From contig JAGOZV010000009.1 of NCBI GenBank assembly GCA_018064165.1, forward strand, positions 1 through 14,745: a stretch of DNA of 14,745 nt, read 5' to 3'. Under the pieces are notes generated by a model. The model saw nothing but the letters and a program-made list of their open reading frames with translations, made no database searches and was not told the origin of the DNA. Position numbers and translations under genes: made by a program. Shown in pieces: positions 5,644 to 11,867 of this stretch. Each line of letters starts with the position of its first letter. Positions within the stretch are counted from its first letter, which is position 1. This DNA comes from Candidatus Saccharimonadota bacterium (GTDB lineage Bacteria > Patescibacteriota > Saccharimonadia > Saccharimonadales > Saccharimonadaceae).

Positions 5644-5644
5644 T

Positions 5645-6013
5645 ATGATACAACAAGAATCACGCTTAAAAGTTACCGATAATTCCGGTGCAAAAGAAAT
5701 TCTTTGTATTCGTGTATTAGGTGGTACAAAAAGGCGCTACGCAAGAGTGGGTGACATAATCGTCGCCACTGTTAAAGAAGCTAACCCAACGGGAATTGTT
5801 AAAAAGAAGTCTGTCGTTAAAGCTGTAGTTGTTCGTACTAAAGATCAAATTCAGCGTAAAGATGGTTCTACAATTGCTTTTGATGATAACGCTGCTGTAA
5901 TAATTGGCGACGACAAAAATCCTAAGGGTACTCGCGTTTTTGGTCCTGTGCCCCGCGAACTTCGCGACCTAGGTTACGCTAAAATCATCAGCTTAGCACC
6001 GGAGGTTCTGTAA
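5645..6013 (+). CDS. rplN: 50S ribosomal protein L14 (uL14)
   Basis: L14 lies at the subunit interface and contacts 16S rRNA helix 14 and silencing factor RsfS (family knowledge). The 122-residue length is exact for the family. Visible segments are SRLKVTDNSGAKEILCIRVL (6-25), ANPTGIVKKKSVVKAV (46-61) and GTRVFGPVPRELR (95-107). C21 sits at the same place as in E. coli L14 and is the only cysteine found in any protein of this window. The start is one base after the rpsQ stop, with GGAAGAAGAGG in the preceding codons as the likely ribosome site. Confidence 0.98.
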   Translation: MIQQESRLKVTDNSGAKEILCIRVLGGTKRRYARVGDIIVATVKEANPTGIVKKKSVVKAVVVRTKDQIQRKDGSTIAFDDNAAVIIGDDKNPKGTRVFGPVPRELRDLGYAKIISLAPEVL

Positions 6014-6014
6014 T

Positions 6015-6245
6015 ATGCACAAAATGAAGATTAAAAAAGATGATATCGTTAAAATTATTAGCGGTTCTAATAAAGGCATAACTGGAAAAGTTTTAAAAGT
6101 TAACACTAAAGATCAAACAATCTTGATTGAAGGTGTTGGTACAATGCACCGACACGTCAAACCAAGTCAGTTAAATCCTCAGGGTGGCTCGAAAGACATT
6201 CATATTCCAACGCCAATTCATAAAGTAAAAAAGGAGAGTAAATAA
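6015..6245 (+). CDS. rplX: 50S ribosomal protein L24 (uL24), short form
   Basis: L24 starts 50S assembly by binding the 5' end of 23S rRNA. At 76 residues this copy is shorter than the usual 100-105. The N-terminal KOW fold is present: KIKKDDIVKIISGSNKG (5-21) followed by GKVLKV and GVGTMHRHVKPS (40-51). The conserved end of the second half, PIHVSNV in E. coli, becomes PIHKVKKESK and stops, so about 30 C-terminal residues are absent. There is no sign of a frameshift: the stop overlaps the rplE start (TAATG) and a ribosome site AAGGAGAG lies in the tail codons. GGAGG at 6001-6005 supports the first ATG over the in-frame ATG at 6024. Confidence 0.95.
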   Translation: MHKMKIKKDDIVKIISGSNKGITGKVLKVNTKDQTILIEGVGTMHRHVKPSQLNPQGGSKDIHIPTPIHKVKKESK

Positions 6246-6832
6246 TGGCAAAAGAAACTGTAGCGCCATCAGCTCCTCGCTTGAAAGCCTTGTATAAAAA
6301 TACAATTGCCAAGGAACTACAGGCCGAACTAAAGCTTGACAATATTAATCAGGTTCCAAAACTTGAGAAAATTGTTGTAAGTGTAGGAACTGGTAAAAAG
6401 AAAGATGATAAACGTCATCTTGAAACAGTTAAAAACACACTAACTAAAGTAACTGGTCAGGCACCGGTAGAAAAGTTAGCTAAAAAATCAATTGCAGGTT
6501 TTAAAATCCGTGCAGGAATGGGTAGCCCAATTGGTGTAATGGTAACCCTACGCGATGGACGCGCCTACGAATTTCTAGACCGTTTGGCTAATGTTGATTT
6601 ACCACGCGTTCGTGACTTTCACGGTGTTAGCGCCAAAGGTTTTGACAAATCTGGTAATTTCAATTTAGGTATTACCGATCAATCAGTTTTCCCAGAACTA
6701 ACATTTGAAGAAACTCAAATTATTCACGGCTTGCAAGTAACAATCGTTATTTCAGGCGGAAGCCCGGCAAACAGTCGCGCATTGTTAGAAAAGTTTGGAA
6801 TACCATTTGAAAAACAGGGAGGTGCTGCATAA
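6245..6832 (+). CDS. rplE: 50S ribosomal protein L5 (uL5)
   Basis: L5 binds 5S rRNA and contacts the P-site tRNA and S13 across the subunit interface. The 195-residue product is slightly longer than the usual 179 because of an N-terminal extension (AKETVAPSAP) and a GGAA-type end. Visible segments are VPKLEKIVVSVGTG (37-50), VTGQAPV (69-75), KKSIAGFKIRAGMGSPIGV (80-98) and LPRVRDFHGVSAKGFDKSGN (119-138), then GITDQSVFPEL. It is coupled by TAATG at both ends. The tight rplX-rplE overlap leaves no room for an intergenic S8-binding leader like that of E. coli. Confidence 0.98.
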   Translation: MAKETVAPSAPRLKALYKNTIAKELQAELKLDNINQVPKLEKIVVSVGTGKKKDDKRHLETVKNTLTKVTGQAPVEKLAKKSIAGFKIRAGMGSPIGVMVTLRDGRAYEFLDRLANVDLPRVRDFHGVSAKGFDKSGNFNLGITDQSVFPELTFEETQIIHGLQVTIVISGGSPANSRALLEKFGIPFEKQGGAA

Positions 6833-7101
6833 TGGCTAAGAAATCAGCAGTCGCACGCGACGAAAAACGTAAGAAAATGATTATAAAGTATGCAGACAAA
6901 CGCGCAGAACTTAAAGAGCTTGGCGACCAAGAGGGTTTGGCAAAGCTTCCACGAAATAGTTCGCCTACCCGTTGGAAAAACCGTGATGCACTTCATGGCC
7001 GCCCACGTGGTTACATGCGTCGTTTTGGCCTAAGCCGTATTAATTTCCGAGATAAAGCCTCTAAAGGCGAAATCCCTGGTGTAACAAAGAGTAGTTGGTA
7101 A
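6832..7101 (+). CDS. rpsN: 30S ribosomal protein S14 (uS14), zinc-free short type
   Basis: S14 completes the 30S head beside S3 and S10. The 89-residue product is the intermediate, cysteine-free type rather than the 61-residue zinc-ribbon form or the 101-residue E. coli form. It shows LPRNSSPTR (39-47), GRPRGYMRRFGLSRINFRD (56-74) and GEIPGVTKSSW (79-89). The four positions that are zinc-binding cysteines in the ribbon type are D52, H55, S68 and N71, so no zinc site is possible. The start overlaps the rplE stop. The gene sits in its usual place between rplE and rpsH, with no sign of being a transferred extra copy. Confidence 0.97.
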   Translation: MAKKSAVARDEKRKKMIIKYADKRAELKELGDQEGLAKLPRNSSPTRWKNRDALHGRPRGYMRRFGLSRINFRDKASKGEIPGVTKSSW

Positions 7102-7117
7102 GGAAGGAGCAAAATAT

Positions 7118-7519
7118 ATGTCATTACAATCTACAGACCCAATTGCCGATCTCCTTACTCGCATTCGTAATGCAGTAGCGGTCGGAAAAAATGAAATCAC
7201 AGTTCCATCAAGCAAGATGAAGCTATCAGTTCTAGAAGAACTTAAAAAATCTAAGTATATTAAAAGTTACAAAGTTGAATCTGCTAAACCACGCGACATT
7301 ATTGTAGTGGAAATTAATAAAGCAGGTGAAAACTCGGTAATTAACAAAATTGAGCGTTTATCAAAGCCTGGACGTCGTGTTTATGTTAAATCAAGCGACA
7401 TTCCAAAGGTTAAAAACGGCCGCGGAATTGTACTAGTAAGTACAAGCCAAGGTGTTATGACTGGTTTTGAAGCGCGTAAAAATAAAATTGGCGGCGAATT
7501 ATTGCTGTCGATATATTAA
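7118..7519 (+). CDS. rpsH: 30S ribosomal protein S8 (uS8)
   Basis: S8 binds the central domain of 16S rRNA and in E. coli represses the spc operon. The 133-residue length is normal. Visible segments are DPIADLLTRIRNA (7-19), VPSSKMKLSVLEELK, SKPGRRVYV (82-90) and GRGIVLVSTSQGVMTGFEAR (101-120), with the final GGELLLSIY. It follows rpsN by 16 bases that hold a strong site, AAGGAG (7103-7108), so initiation is independent of the upstream stop. Confidence 0.98.
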   Translation: MSLQSTDPIADLLTRIRNAVAVGKNEITVPSSKMKLSVLEELKKSKYIKSYKVESAKPRDIIVVEINKAGENSVINKIERLSKPGRRVYVKSSDIPKVKNGRGIVLVSTSQGVMTGFEARKNKIGGELLLSIY

Positions 7520-7533
7520 GGAAGGTCCATAAA

Positions 7534-8067
7534 ATGAGTCGAATCGGAAAACTACCAATAGAAATTCCTTCTGGTGTGACAATTACGATTGAAGACGGTA
7601 AAATTATCGTCACAAATCCTAAAGGCACGCTAGAGGTTCCGCATCTATCAGAATTAGATGTTAAAAATGAAGAGGGGCAAATTGTTGTCACTCGAAAAAA
7701 CGATGAACGTGTAGCACGTGCTCAACATGGTTTGCAGCGTACATTAATTAATAATGCAATTATTGGATTAACCAAGGGTTATGAAAAGAAGCTTGAAGTT
7801 AATGGTGTTGGATTTAGAGTAAGCGGTGGTGGCCAAGAAATTGAAATGTCTCTTGGTTTCTCTCATCCTGTTAAGTATAAATCAAAAGACGGTGTTAATT
7901 TAACTGTTGAAAAAATGACTATAACCGTTAGCGGTATTGATAAACAGGCTGTTGGACAAGTAGCTGCTGAAATTCGTTCACTTAAAAAGCCTGAACCATA
8001 TAAAGGTAAGGGTATTAAATATGCAGATGAAGTTATTCGTCGCAAAGTTGGAAAGGCTGGTAAATAA
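7534..8067 (+). CDS. rplF: 50S ribosomal protein L6 (uL6)
   Basis: L6 supports the base of the L7/L12 stalk near the sarcin-ricin loop. The 177-residue product is normal in length and has the two tandem L6 repeats. It begins MSRIGKLPIEIPSGV (1-15), has HGLQRTLINNAIIGLTKG (65-82) and GVGFRV (91-96), and ends with the signature KPEPYKGKGIKYADEVIRRK (152-171). A 14-base gap after rpsH carries the ribosome site AAGGAAGG (starting in the rpsH stop). Nothing odd is seen. Confidence 0.98.
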   Translation: MSRIGKLPIEIPSGVTITIEDGKIIVTNPKGTLEVPHLSELDVKNEEGQIVVTRKNDERVARAQHGLQRTLINNAIIGLTKGYEKKLEVNGVGFRVSGGGQEIEMSLGFSHPVKYKSKDGVNLTVEKMTITVSGIDKQAVGQVAAEIRSLKKPEPYKGKGIKYADEVIRRKVGKAGK

Positions 8068-8069
8068 TT

Positions 8070-8423
8070 ATGGCTAATACTGACAAAAAAACGTTGAACA
8101 AAGTTTTACGTAAAAATCGTGTGCGCGCCAAAGTATCTGGCACCAACGAACGACCACGTTTAACTGTTACCATTAGTAATATGCATGTTCATGCGCAAAT
8201 TATAGATGATGAAGCCCAAAAAACATTAGTGGCAAGCACAACTGTTGGTGCAAAACAGAGTGGAACGATGACTGACAAGGCCGAATTTATTGGTACAGAC
8301 ATCGCTAAAAAAGCTAAAAAAGCTAAAATTAGTAAAGTAGTTTTCGATCGTAACGGTCGTGCCTACGCTAAACGTTTGCATGCTCTTGCCGAAGCTGCAC
8401 GCAAGGAAGGATTGGAGTTCTAA
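8070..8423 (+). CDS. rplR: 50S ribosomal protein L18 (uL18)
   Basis: L18 binds 5S rRNA together with L5 and carries it to the 50S central protuberance. The 117-residue length is normal. The protein shows VLRKNRVRAKVSGTNERPRL (12-31), then ISNMHVHAQIID, and the signature FDRNGRAYAKRLHALAEAAR (92-111). The ribosome site is weak (GGAAAGG about 17 bases upstream), so translation is probably coupled to rplF, which ends 2 bases before. rpsE begins 2 bases after. Confidence 0.97.
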   Translation: MANTDKKTLNKVLRKNRVRAKVSGTNERPRLTVTISNMHVHAQIIDDEAQKTLVASTTVGAKQSGTMTDKAEFIGTDIAKKAKKAKISKVVFDRNGRAYAKRLHALAEAARKEGLEF

Positions 8424-8425
8424 CT

Positions 8426-8986
8426 ATGGCTGAAACAACAAATCAGACTAGCCGAAATCGTGGGCCACGTCGCCGTGATAATAATCGTGCTCCAGAAGAG
8501 CCAAAGCAATTTGAGGAAATTGTTATAAACATAGACCGTGTTTCTAGGGTTGTAAAAGGAGGACGTCGTTTCCGTTTTAAGGCTTTGGTTGTGGTTGGTA
8601 ATCGAAAAGATCTAGTTGGCGTTGGTGTTGCAAAAGGTGCCGATGTTCAGGCTGCTGTTGCAAAAGCAACAGATGTAGCTAAAAAGAATCTTGTTAAAAT
8701 TGCTATTGAAAACGATACAATTCCGCACGACGTAGAGCTTAAGTTCTCGGGTGCGCGTGTTATGCTAAAGCCTGCAGCTCCAGGTACTGGTATTATTGCC
8801 GGTGGTGTTGTTCGCACAATCATTGGCGTAACTGGCATTAGTAACTTATTAACAAAATCTTTAGGCTCTTCTAACAAGGTAAATATTGCTTACGCAACTA
8901 TAGAAGCTTTGAAATCTTTAGTTCCACGAGATCAGTGGTTAAATAATAAAGATAAAAAAGTTGACGCAAAGAAGGAGACTAAGTAA
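8426..8986 (+). CDS. rpsE: 30S ribosomal protein S5 (uS5)
   Basis: S5 is important for decoding accuracy and mRNA unwinding at the entry channel. The 186-residue product has an arginine/asparagine-rich N-terminal extension of about 28 residues. The S5 double-stranded-RNA-binding-like domain follows, with RVVKGGRRFRFKALVVVG (41-58). The C-terminal domain shows PAAPGTGIIAGGVVR (116-130) and GSSNKVNIAYATIEAL (147-162). The tail ends DAKKETK and carries the third copy of the AAGGAG junction 17-mer for rplO. In most bacteria rpmD (L30) comes next, but here the rpsE stop overlaps the rplO start, so rpmD is absent. Confidence 0.98.
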   Translation: MAETTNQTSRNRGPRRRDNNRAPEEPKQFEEIVINIDRVSRVVKGGRRFRFKALVVVGNRKDLVGVGVAKGADVQAAVAKATDVAKKNLVKIAIENDTIPHDVELKFSGARVMLKPAAPGTGIIAGGVVRTIIGVTGISNLLTKSLGSSNKVNIAYATIEALKSLVPRDQWLNNKDKKVDAKKETK

Positions 8987-8988
8987 TG
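8972..8988 (+). promoter_or_regulatory. Junction 17-mer with SD of rplO, copy 3
   Basis: AAGGAGACTAAGTAATG, identical to the copies at 2568-2584 and 4078-4094, encodes the KETK end of S5, its stop and the rplO start. It supplies AAGGAG 8 bases before that ATG. Confidence 0.9.
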
Positions 8989-9462
8989 ACTAAATATAAC
9001 GAATTAGAAATTACCCCTAATGCAAACCGAAAGCGTGTTGGTCGTGGAATTTCCGCAGGTCAGGGTAAAACCGCTGGTCGTGGAACCAAGGGACAAAAGT
9101 CACGTACGGGCAAAAAACTTCGACCAAATTTTGCTGGTGGCTCACGTACTTTAGTAACTGCAATTCCAAAAGGCAAAGGGTTTAAAAGCTTACGCACACC
9201 TGCGCAAGTCGTCTATCTAGACGAACTTAATGGCTTTAAGGGAAAGTTAGTTGATAACATGGCTCTTTACGAAGCTGGCTTAATTTCTACACCATTTCAT
9301 TCTGTAAAAATTATTTTACGTGGCGAGCTCGCCGACAAGGTGGACGTTAAAGTTCAAGCTGCTTCTAAAAACGTTAAAGAGGCAATAAAAGCTAAAGGTG
9401 GCACTTTTGAAGTTATTAGTACACCTGTTAAAGCTTCTGCAAAAGTTAAAACAACAAAATAA
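8986..9462 (+). CDS. rplO: 50S ribosomal protein L15 (uL15)
   Basis: L15 is a late 50S assembly protein reaching from the surface into 23S rRNA. The 158-residue product is a little longer than the usual 144-150. The glycine/arginine/lysine-rich N-terminal stretch is typical: RKRVGRGISAGQGKTAGRGT (15-34), then GQKSRTG. The FAGGSRTL motif corresponds to the family's FEGGQxPL, and PKGKGF follows. The C-terminal half has a VKIILRGELADKVDVKVQAA-type strand pattern and a lysine-rich tail (VKASAKVKTTK). It is coupled to rpsE by TAATG and is the last gene before the hairpin that separates secY. Confidence 0.97.
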   Translation: MTKYNELEITPNANRKRVGRGISAGQGKTAGRGTKGQKSRTGKKLRPNFAGGSRTLVTAIPKGKGFKSLRTPAQVVYLDELNGFKGKLVDNMALYEAGLISTPFHSVKIILRGELADKVDVKVQAASKNVKEAIKAKGGTFEVISTPVKASAKVKTTK

Positions 9463-9475
9463 TTTCAATTAATAG

Positions 9476-9523
9476 ATAATTTGGCCTGAATATAGTGTAT
9501 AATTATATTCAGGCTGAAATTAT
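9476..9523. terminator. Strong hairpin between rplO and secY (attenuator, terminator or leader)
   Basis: GCCTGAATATAGT (9484-9496) pairs with ATTATATTCAGGC (9502-9514), a 13-bp stem with one G-U pair and a 5-base loop. An outer 7-bp stem, ATAATTT (9476-9482) with AAATTAT (9517-9523), is separated from it by a small internal loop. No clean T-tract follows (TTAAAGAC), so it is not a textbook intrinsic terminator. Its place in a 109-bp gap inside an otherwise tightly packed operon suggests partial termination or control of secY. Confidence 0.5.
9498..9503 (+). promoter_or_regulatory. Possible -10 box for secY inside the hairpin loop
   Basis: A perfect TATAAT lies at 9498-9503, preceded directly by TG. 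No good -35 box is found at 17-bp spacing (GATAAT at 9475-9480). If used, transcripts would begin near 9510 with a leader of about 60 bases before secY. It could equally be an accident of the A+T-rich stem-loop. Confidence 0.25.
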
Positions 9524-9571
9524 TTAAAGACTAATTGCCAGAAATTTTGAAAGAAGGAATAAATTTAAGTT

Positions 9572-10984
9572 ATGAGCTGGAAAACCATTTTTCGTTCACT
9601 GAAGAATAAAGATATGCAAAAAAGACTAATCATAGTCTTCGGTATTATTATTGTTTATCGTTTCTTGGCCTTTGTGCCCGTTCCGCTTGCCGAACCAACA
9701 AAGCTGAAAGAGGTTGTAGATGGTTTAGTCTCTGGCACCGATTTAGGCGGCATCATGGGAATGCTCTCGGGTGGTGCAATATCTAGCTTCTCTATTATTT
9801 TGGTTGGCCTTAGTCCGTTCATTACTGCATCTATTATTAGTCAACTTTTAACAAAAGCTATACCCAAGCTAGAAGAGCTTAACAAAGACGGCGAGTCTGG
9901 TCGTCGTAAAATAAATCAGTGGACACGTATTGCAACAGTACCACTGGCTATTTTACAATCAATTGCCTTTATCTTTATTTTACGGCAAACTGTTTTGGCT
10001 ACTAATACTACCGCGTTAGAAGCCGCCACTATGACAGAGTGGATAGTGGCAGTTACAGCAATGTCTGCCGGTTCAATCCTTCTTATGTGGCTCGGAGAGC
10101 TCATAACAGAACAGGGAATTGGCAACGGAATCAGCTTCCTAATTTTTGGTGGTATTATTAGCCAGTTGCCAGCTACTCTAGGTACACTTGGGCAAGCCCT
10201 TATGGACACTTCTAGCGGATCATTAAACGTTTTCGGTTGGTTTACACTACCGGTTAACCCATTAATACTAACGTTAATAGTGGTAATCTCATTAGCCATG
10301 TTAGGTATATTATATTATCTTGTCAAAATAAACGAAGCACAGCGAATCATTACTATTAACTATGCAAAAAGGGTCCAAGGTAACAGCAACTATGGTGGTG
10401 TAAAAAGCATCTTACCAATTAAAATAATTGCGGCTGGCGTTATTCCTATAATCTTTGCTGTTTCTTTCTTGGCGCTGCCAGCATTCATTGGACAAGTACT
10501 TAAGTCTGGCGATAACCCTGCTTATCAGAACCTAGCCGATAATTTAATAACATGGTTCCAAACACCTAACCCGGGCACCTTCACTGGTAATACCGCTGAA
10601 GCGTTTATTTATCCAGTCATTTATTTCTTGTTGGTTATTATGTTTACATATTTTTACACAGGCATCGTGTTCAACTCTACGGAAATTGCCGAGAATATAC
10701 AAAAACAAGGTGGTTTCATAGAGGGTGTCAGGCCAGGTAAGGCAACCGAAAAATACCTTGCTACTGTTGTTAACAGGTTAACCCTCTTTGGCTCTTTGTC
10801 TTTAGGTATTATTGCAGTTATGCCGTTCATAGGGGAATATTTGCTTTATTCTACAACCGGAATCACAGGATTCAACTTGTCGCTCGGTGGAACAGGTATC
10901 TTAATTGTAGTGTCAGTCGCACTTGAGTCTTTGCGTCAATTGAACTCTCGCGCCCTTATGGTAACCTACGACGATTATAAATAA
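9572..10984 (+). CDS. secY: Preprotein translocase subunit SecY
   Basis: SecY is the channel of the Sec translocon in the cytoplasmic membrane, working with SecE, SecG and SecA. The 470-residue product is somewhat longer than the usual 430-445 and has about ten hydrophobic helices. Visible landmarks are the plug and TM2 region GGAISSFSIILVGLSPFITA (67-86), GESGRRKINQWTRIAT (107-122), ITEQGIGNGISF (178-189), the cytoplasmic C4 loop NEAQRIITINYAKRVQG (254-270) and the C5 loop VRPGKATEKYL (386-396). R387 matches the conserved E. coli R357 that SecA and ribosomes use. The ribosome site AAGGA (9554-9558) is 13 bases upstream, rather far, but an in-frame TAA six bases before the ATG excludes a longer start. 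adk and map, which often follow secY, are absent. Confidence 0.98.
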   Translation: MSWKTIFRSLKNKDMQKRLIIVFGIIIVYRFLAFVPVPLAEPTKLKEVVDGLVSGTDLGGIMGMLSGGAISSFSIILVGLSPFITASIISQLLTKAIPKLEELNKDGESGRRKINQWTRIATVPLAILQSIAFIFILRQTVLATNTTALEAATMTEWIVAVTAMSAGSILLMWLGELITEQGIGNGISFLIFGGIISQLPATLGTLGQALMDTSSGSLNVFGWFTLPVNPLILTLIVVISLAMLGILYYLVKINEAQRIITINYAKRVQGNSNYGGVKSILPIKIIAAGVIPIIFAVSFLALPAFIGQVLKSGDNPAYQNLADNLITWFQTPNPGTFTGNTAEAFIYPVIYFLLVIMFTYFYTGIVFNSTEIAENIQKQGGFIEGVRPGKATEKYLATVVNRLTLFGSLSLGIIAVMPFIGEYLLYSTTGITGFNLSLGGTGILIVVSVALESLRQLNSRALMVTYDDYK

Positions 10985-11013
10985 AAGAATGGATACTTTT
11001 TTTGAAATACCTC

Positions 11014-11042
11014 TTGCAAAAGCATTTAAAACCATGTATAAT
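11014..11042 (+). promoter_or_regulatory. Promoter of the infA-rpmJ-rpsM operon
   Basis: TTGCAA (11014-11019) and a perfect TATAAT (11037-11042) are exactly 17 bp apart, the best sigma-70-type match seen in the window. TG directly precedes the -10 box. Transcription should start at about 11048-11051, only 7-10 bases before the infA ATG at 11058. The mRNA would therefore be almost leaderless at the longer infA start. Confidence 0.7.
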
Positions 11043-11057
11043 TAACAACTGTAACTT

Positions 11058-11282
11058 ATGACGAGTCTTAAGGAAGTAATTAAAATGCGAGGAAAGGTAG
11101 TGGAAGCACTGCCTAATACTCAATTTAAGGTAGAACTCGAGAATGGTCATAGTATAATCGCTCATATAAGCGGTAAAATGCGTAGGCATTATATACGTCT
11201 TGTGCCGGGCGATACAGTGGAAGTCGAGATGACCCCTTATGATCTTACTAAGGGAAGAATCGTTTTCCGCGCACGTGATTAA
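11058..11282 (+). CDS. infA: Translation initiation factor IF-1
   Basis: IF-1 binds the 30S A site during initiation with IF-2 and IF-3. It is a single OB-fold of about 72 residues; this product has 74. It shows KEVIKMRGKVVEALPNTQFK (5-24), VELENGHSIIAHISGKMRRH (25-44) and TPYDLTKGRIVFR (59-71), all diagnostic. The start at 11058 is chosen because residues 5-10 match the conserved N-terminus. It has no Shine-Dalgarno site and lies just downstream of a promoter. An in-frame ATG at 11085 with an ideal AAGGAAG (11070-11076, 8 bases) would give a 65-residue form lacking the first strand's leading residues. The promoter marks a new transcription unit after secY. Confidence 0.95.
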   Translation: MTSLKEVIKMRGKVVEALPNTQFKVELENGHSIIAHISGKMRRHYIRLVPGDTVEVEMTPYDLTKGRIVFRARD

Positions 11283-11299
11283 TTTTTCTGCAAGCGGTA

Positions 11300-11326
11300 A
11301 ATTAATCAAAAATATTAATTAAAGGA
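11300..11326 (+). promoter_or_regulatory. A+T inverted repeat next to the rpmJ ribosome site
   Basis: AATTAAT (11300-11306) and ATTAATT (11314-11320) are 7-bp arms around CAAAAAT, immediately followed by AAAGGA (11321-11326). A second site, GGAG, lies at 11331-11334. The infA-rpmJ gap of 64 bases is large for this cluster. A weak hairpin or a protein site is possible; function is unknown. Confidence 0.3.
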
Positions 11327-11346
11327 AACTGGAGTTTAATGCGCTC

Positions 11347-11463
11347 ATGAAAGTTCGTGCGAGTGTCAAAAAAATCAGTCCTGATGACCAAATAGTTCGT
11401 CGTAAAGGACGATTAACGGTTATCAATAAGAAAAAACCTAAGAATAAGCAAAGGCAGGGTTAA
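11347..11463 (+). CDS. rpmJ: 50S ribosomal protein L36 (bL36), zinc-free form
   Basis: L36 is a tiny 23S rRNA-binding protein near the base of the L7/L12 stalk. The 38-residue product has the family length and ends: MKVRASVKKIS at the start, VRRKGRL in the middle (17-23) and KNKQRQG at the end. The standard zinc ligands (C11, C14, C27 and a histidine near 33) are replaced by S11, D14, N27 and N33, so it is a cysteine-free (C-minus) type. It fits the usual infA-rpmJ-rpsM order, and rpsM starts 2 bases after its stop. A 3-codon frame (ATG CGC TCA TGA, 11339-11350) overlaps its start. The best ribosome site, GGAG, is 12 bases away. Confidence 0.95.
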   Translation: MKVRASVKKISPDDQIVRRKGRLTVINKKKPKNKQRQG

Positions 11464-11465
11464 GA

Positions 11466-11852
11466 ATGGCTCGAATCTCTGGGGTAACAATCCCATCAGA
11501 AAAGCAGGTGCAAATTGCTCTTACCTATATATATGGTATTGGGCCGCACAATGCTTCGACTATCCTTGCGGAGGCTAAAATAAAGCCTACCACTCGGGTG
11601 AAAGATCTCACCGAGGCTGAAGAACAAAAACTACGTAACATAATTGATAATAATTATGTCGTAGAAAGCGATTTACAGCGTCAGGTGTCAAATAATATTA
11701 AACGATTAAAAGATGTCAACGCATATCGCGGATTACGCCACAAAGCTGGTCTTCCAGTTCATGGGCAACGAACCCGAACGAACGCACGAACTCGTAAGGG
11801 TAAAGCAGTAGCAGTTGGCGGAGCACAGAAAAAAGCTGTGTCTAAGACCTAG
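11466..11852 (+). CDS. rpsM: 30S ribosomal protein S13 (uS13)
   Basis: S13 is in the 30S head, forms bridges to L5 and contacts the P-site tRNA. The 128-residue product shows ARISGVTIP (2-10), LTYIYGIGPHNASTIL (19-34) with the helix-hairpin-helix, and the signature YRGLRHKAGLPVHGQRTRTN (87-106) followed by ARTRKGKAVAVGG. The tail is lysine-rich as usual. The ribosome site AAAGGCAGGG lies in the rpmJ end. The stop is TAG, followed by a 15-base gap with AGGAAAGGA for rpsK. Confidence 0.98.
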   Translation: MARISGVTIPSEKQVQIALTYIYGIGPHNASTILAEAKIKPTTRVKDLTEAEEQKLRNIIDNNYVVESDLQRQVSNNIKRLKDVNAYRGLRHKAGLPVHGQRTRTNARTRKGKAVAVGGAQKKAVSKT

Positions 11853-11867
11853 GAAAGGAACTAAATT

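Noticed and set aside
6180..6260. S8-binding regulatory hairpin at the rplX-rplE junction
   Set aside because: The genes overlap by one base and I could not recognise the S8 helix motif in the coding sequence by eye.
10985..11010. Intrinsic terminator after secY
   Set aside because: There is a T7 run at 10997-11003, but only an AAAAG/CTTTT stem of about 5 A+T-rich pairs precedes it, too weak to call.
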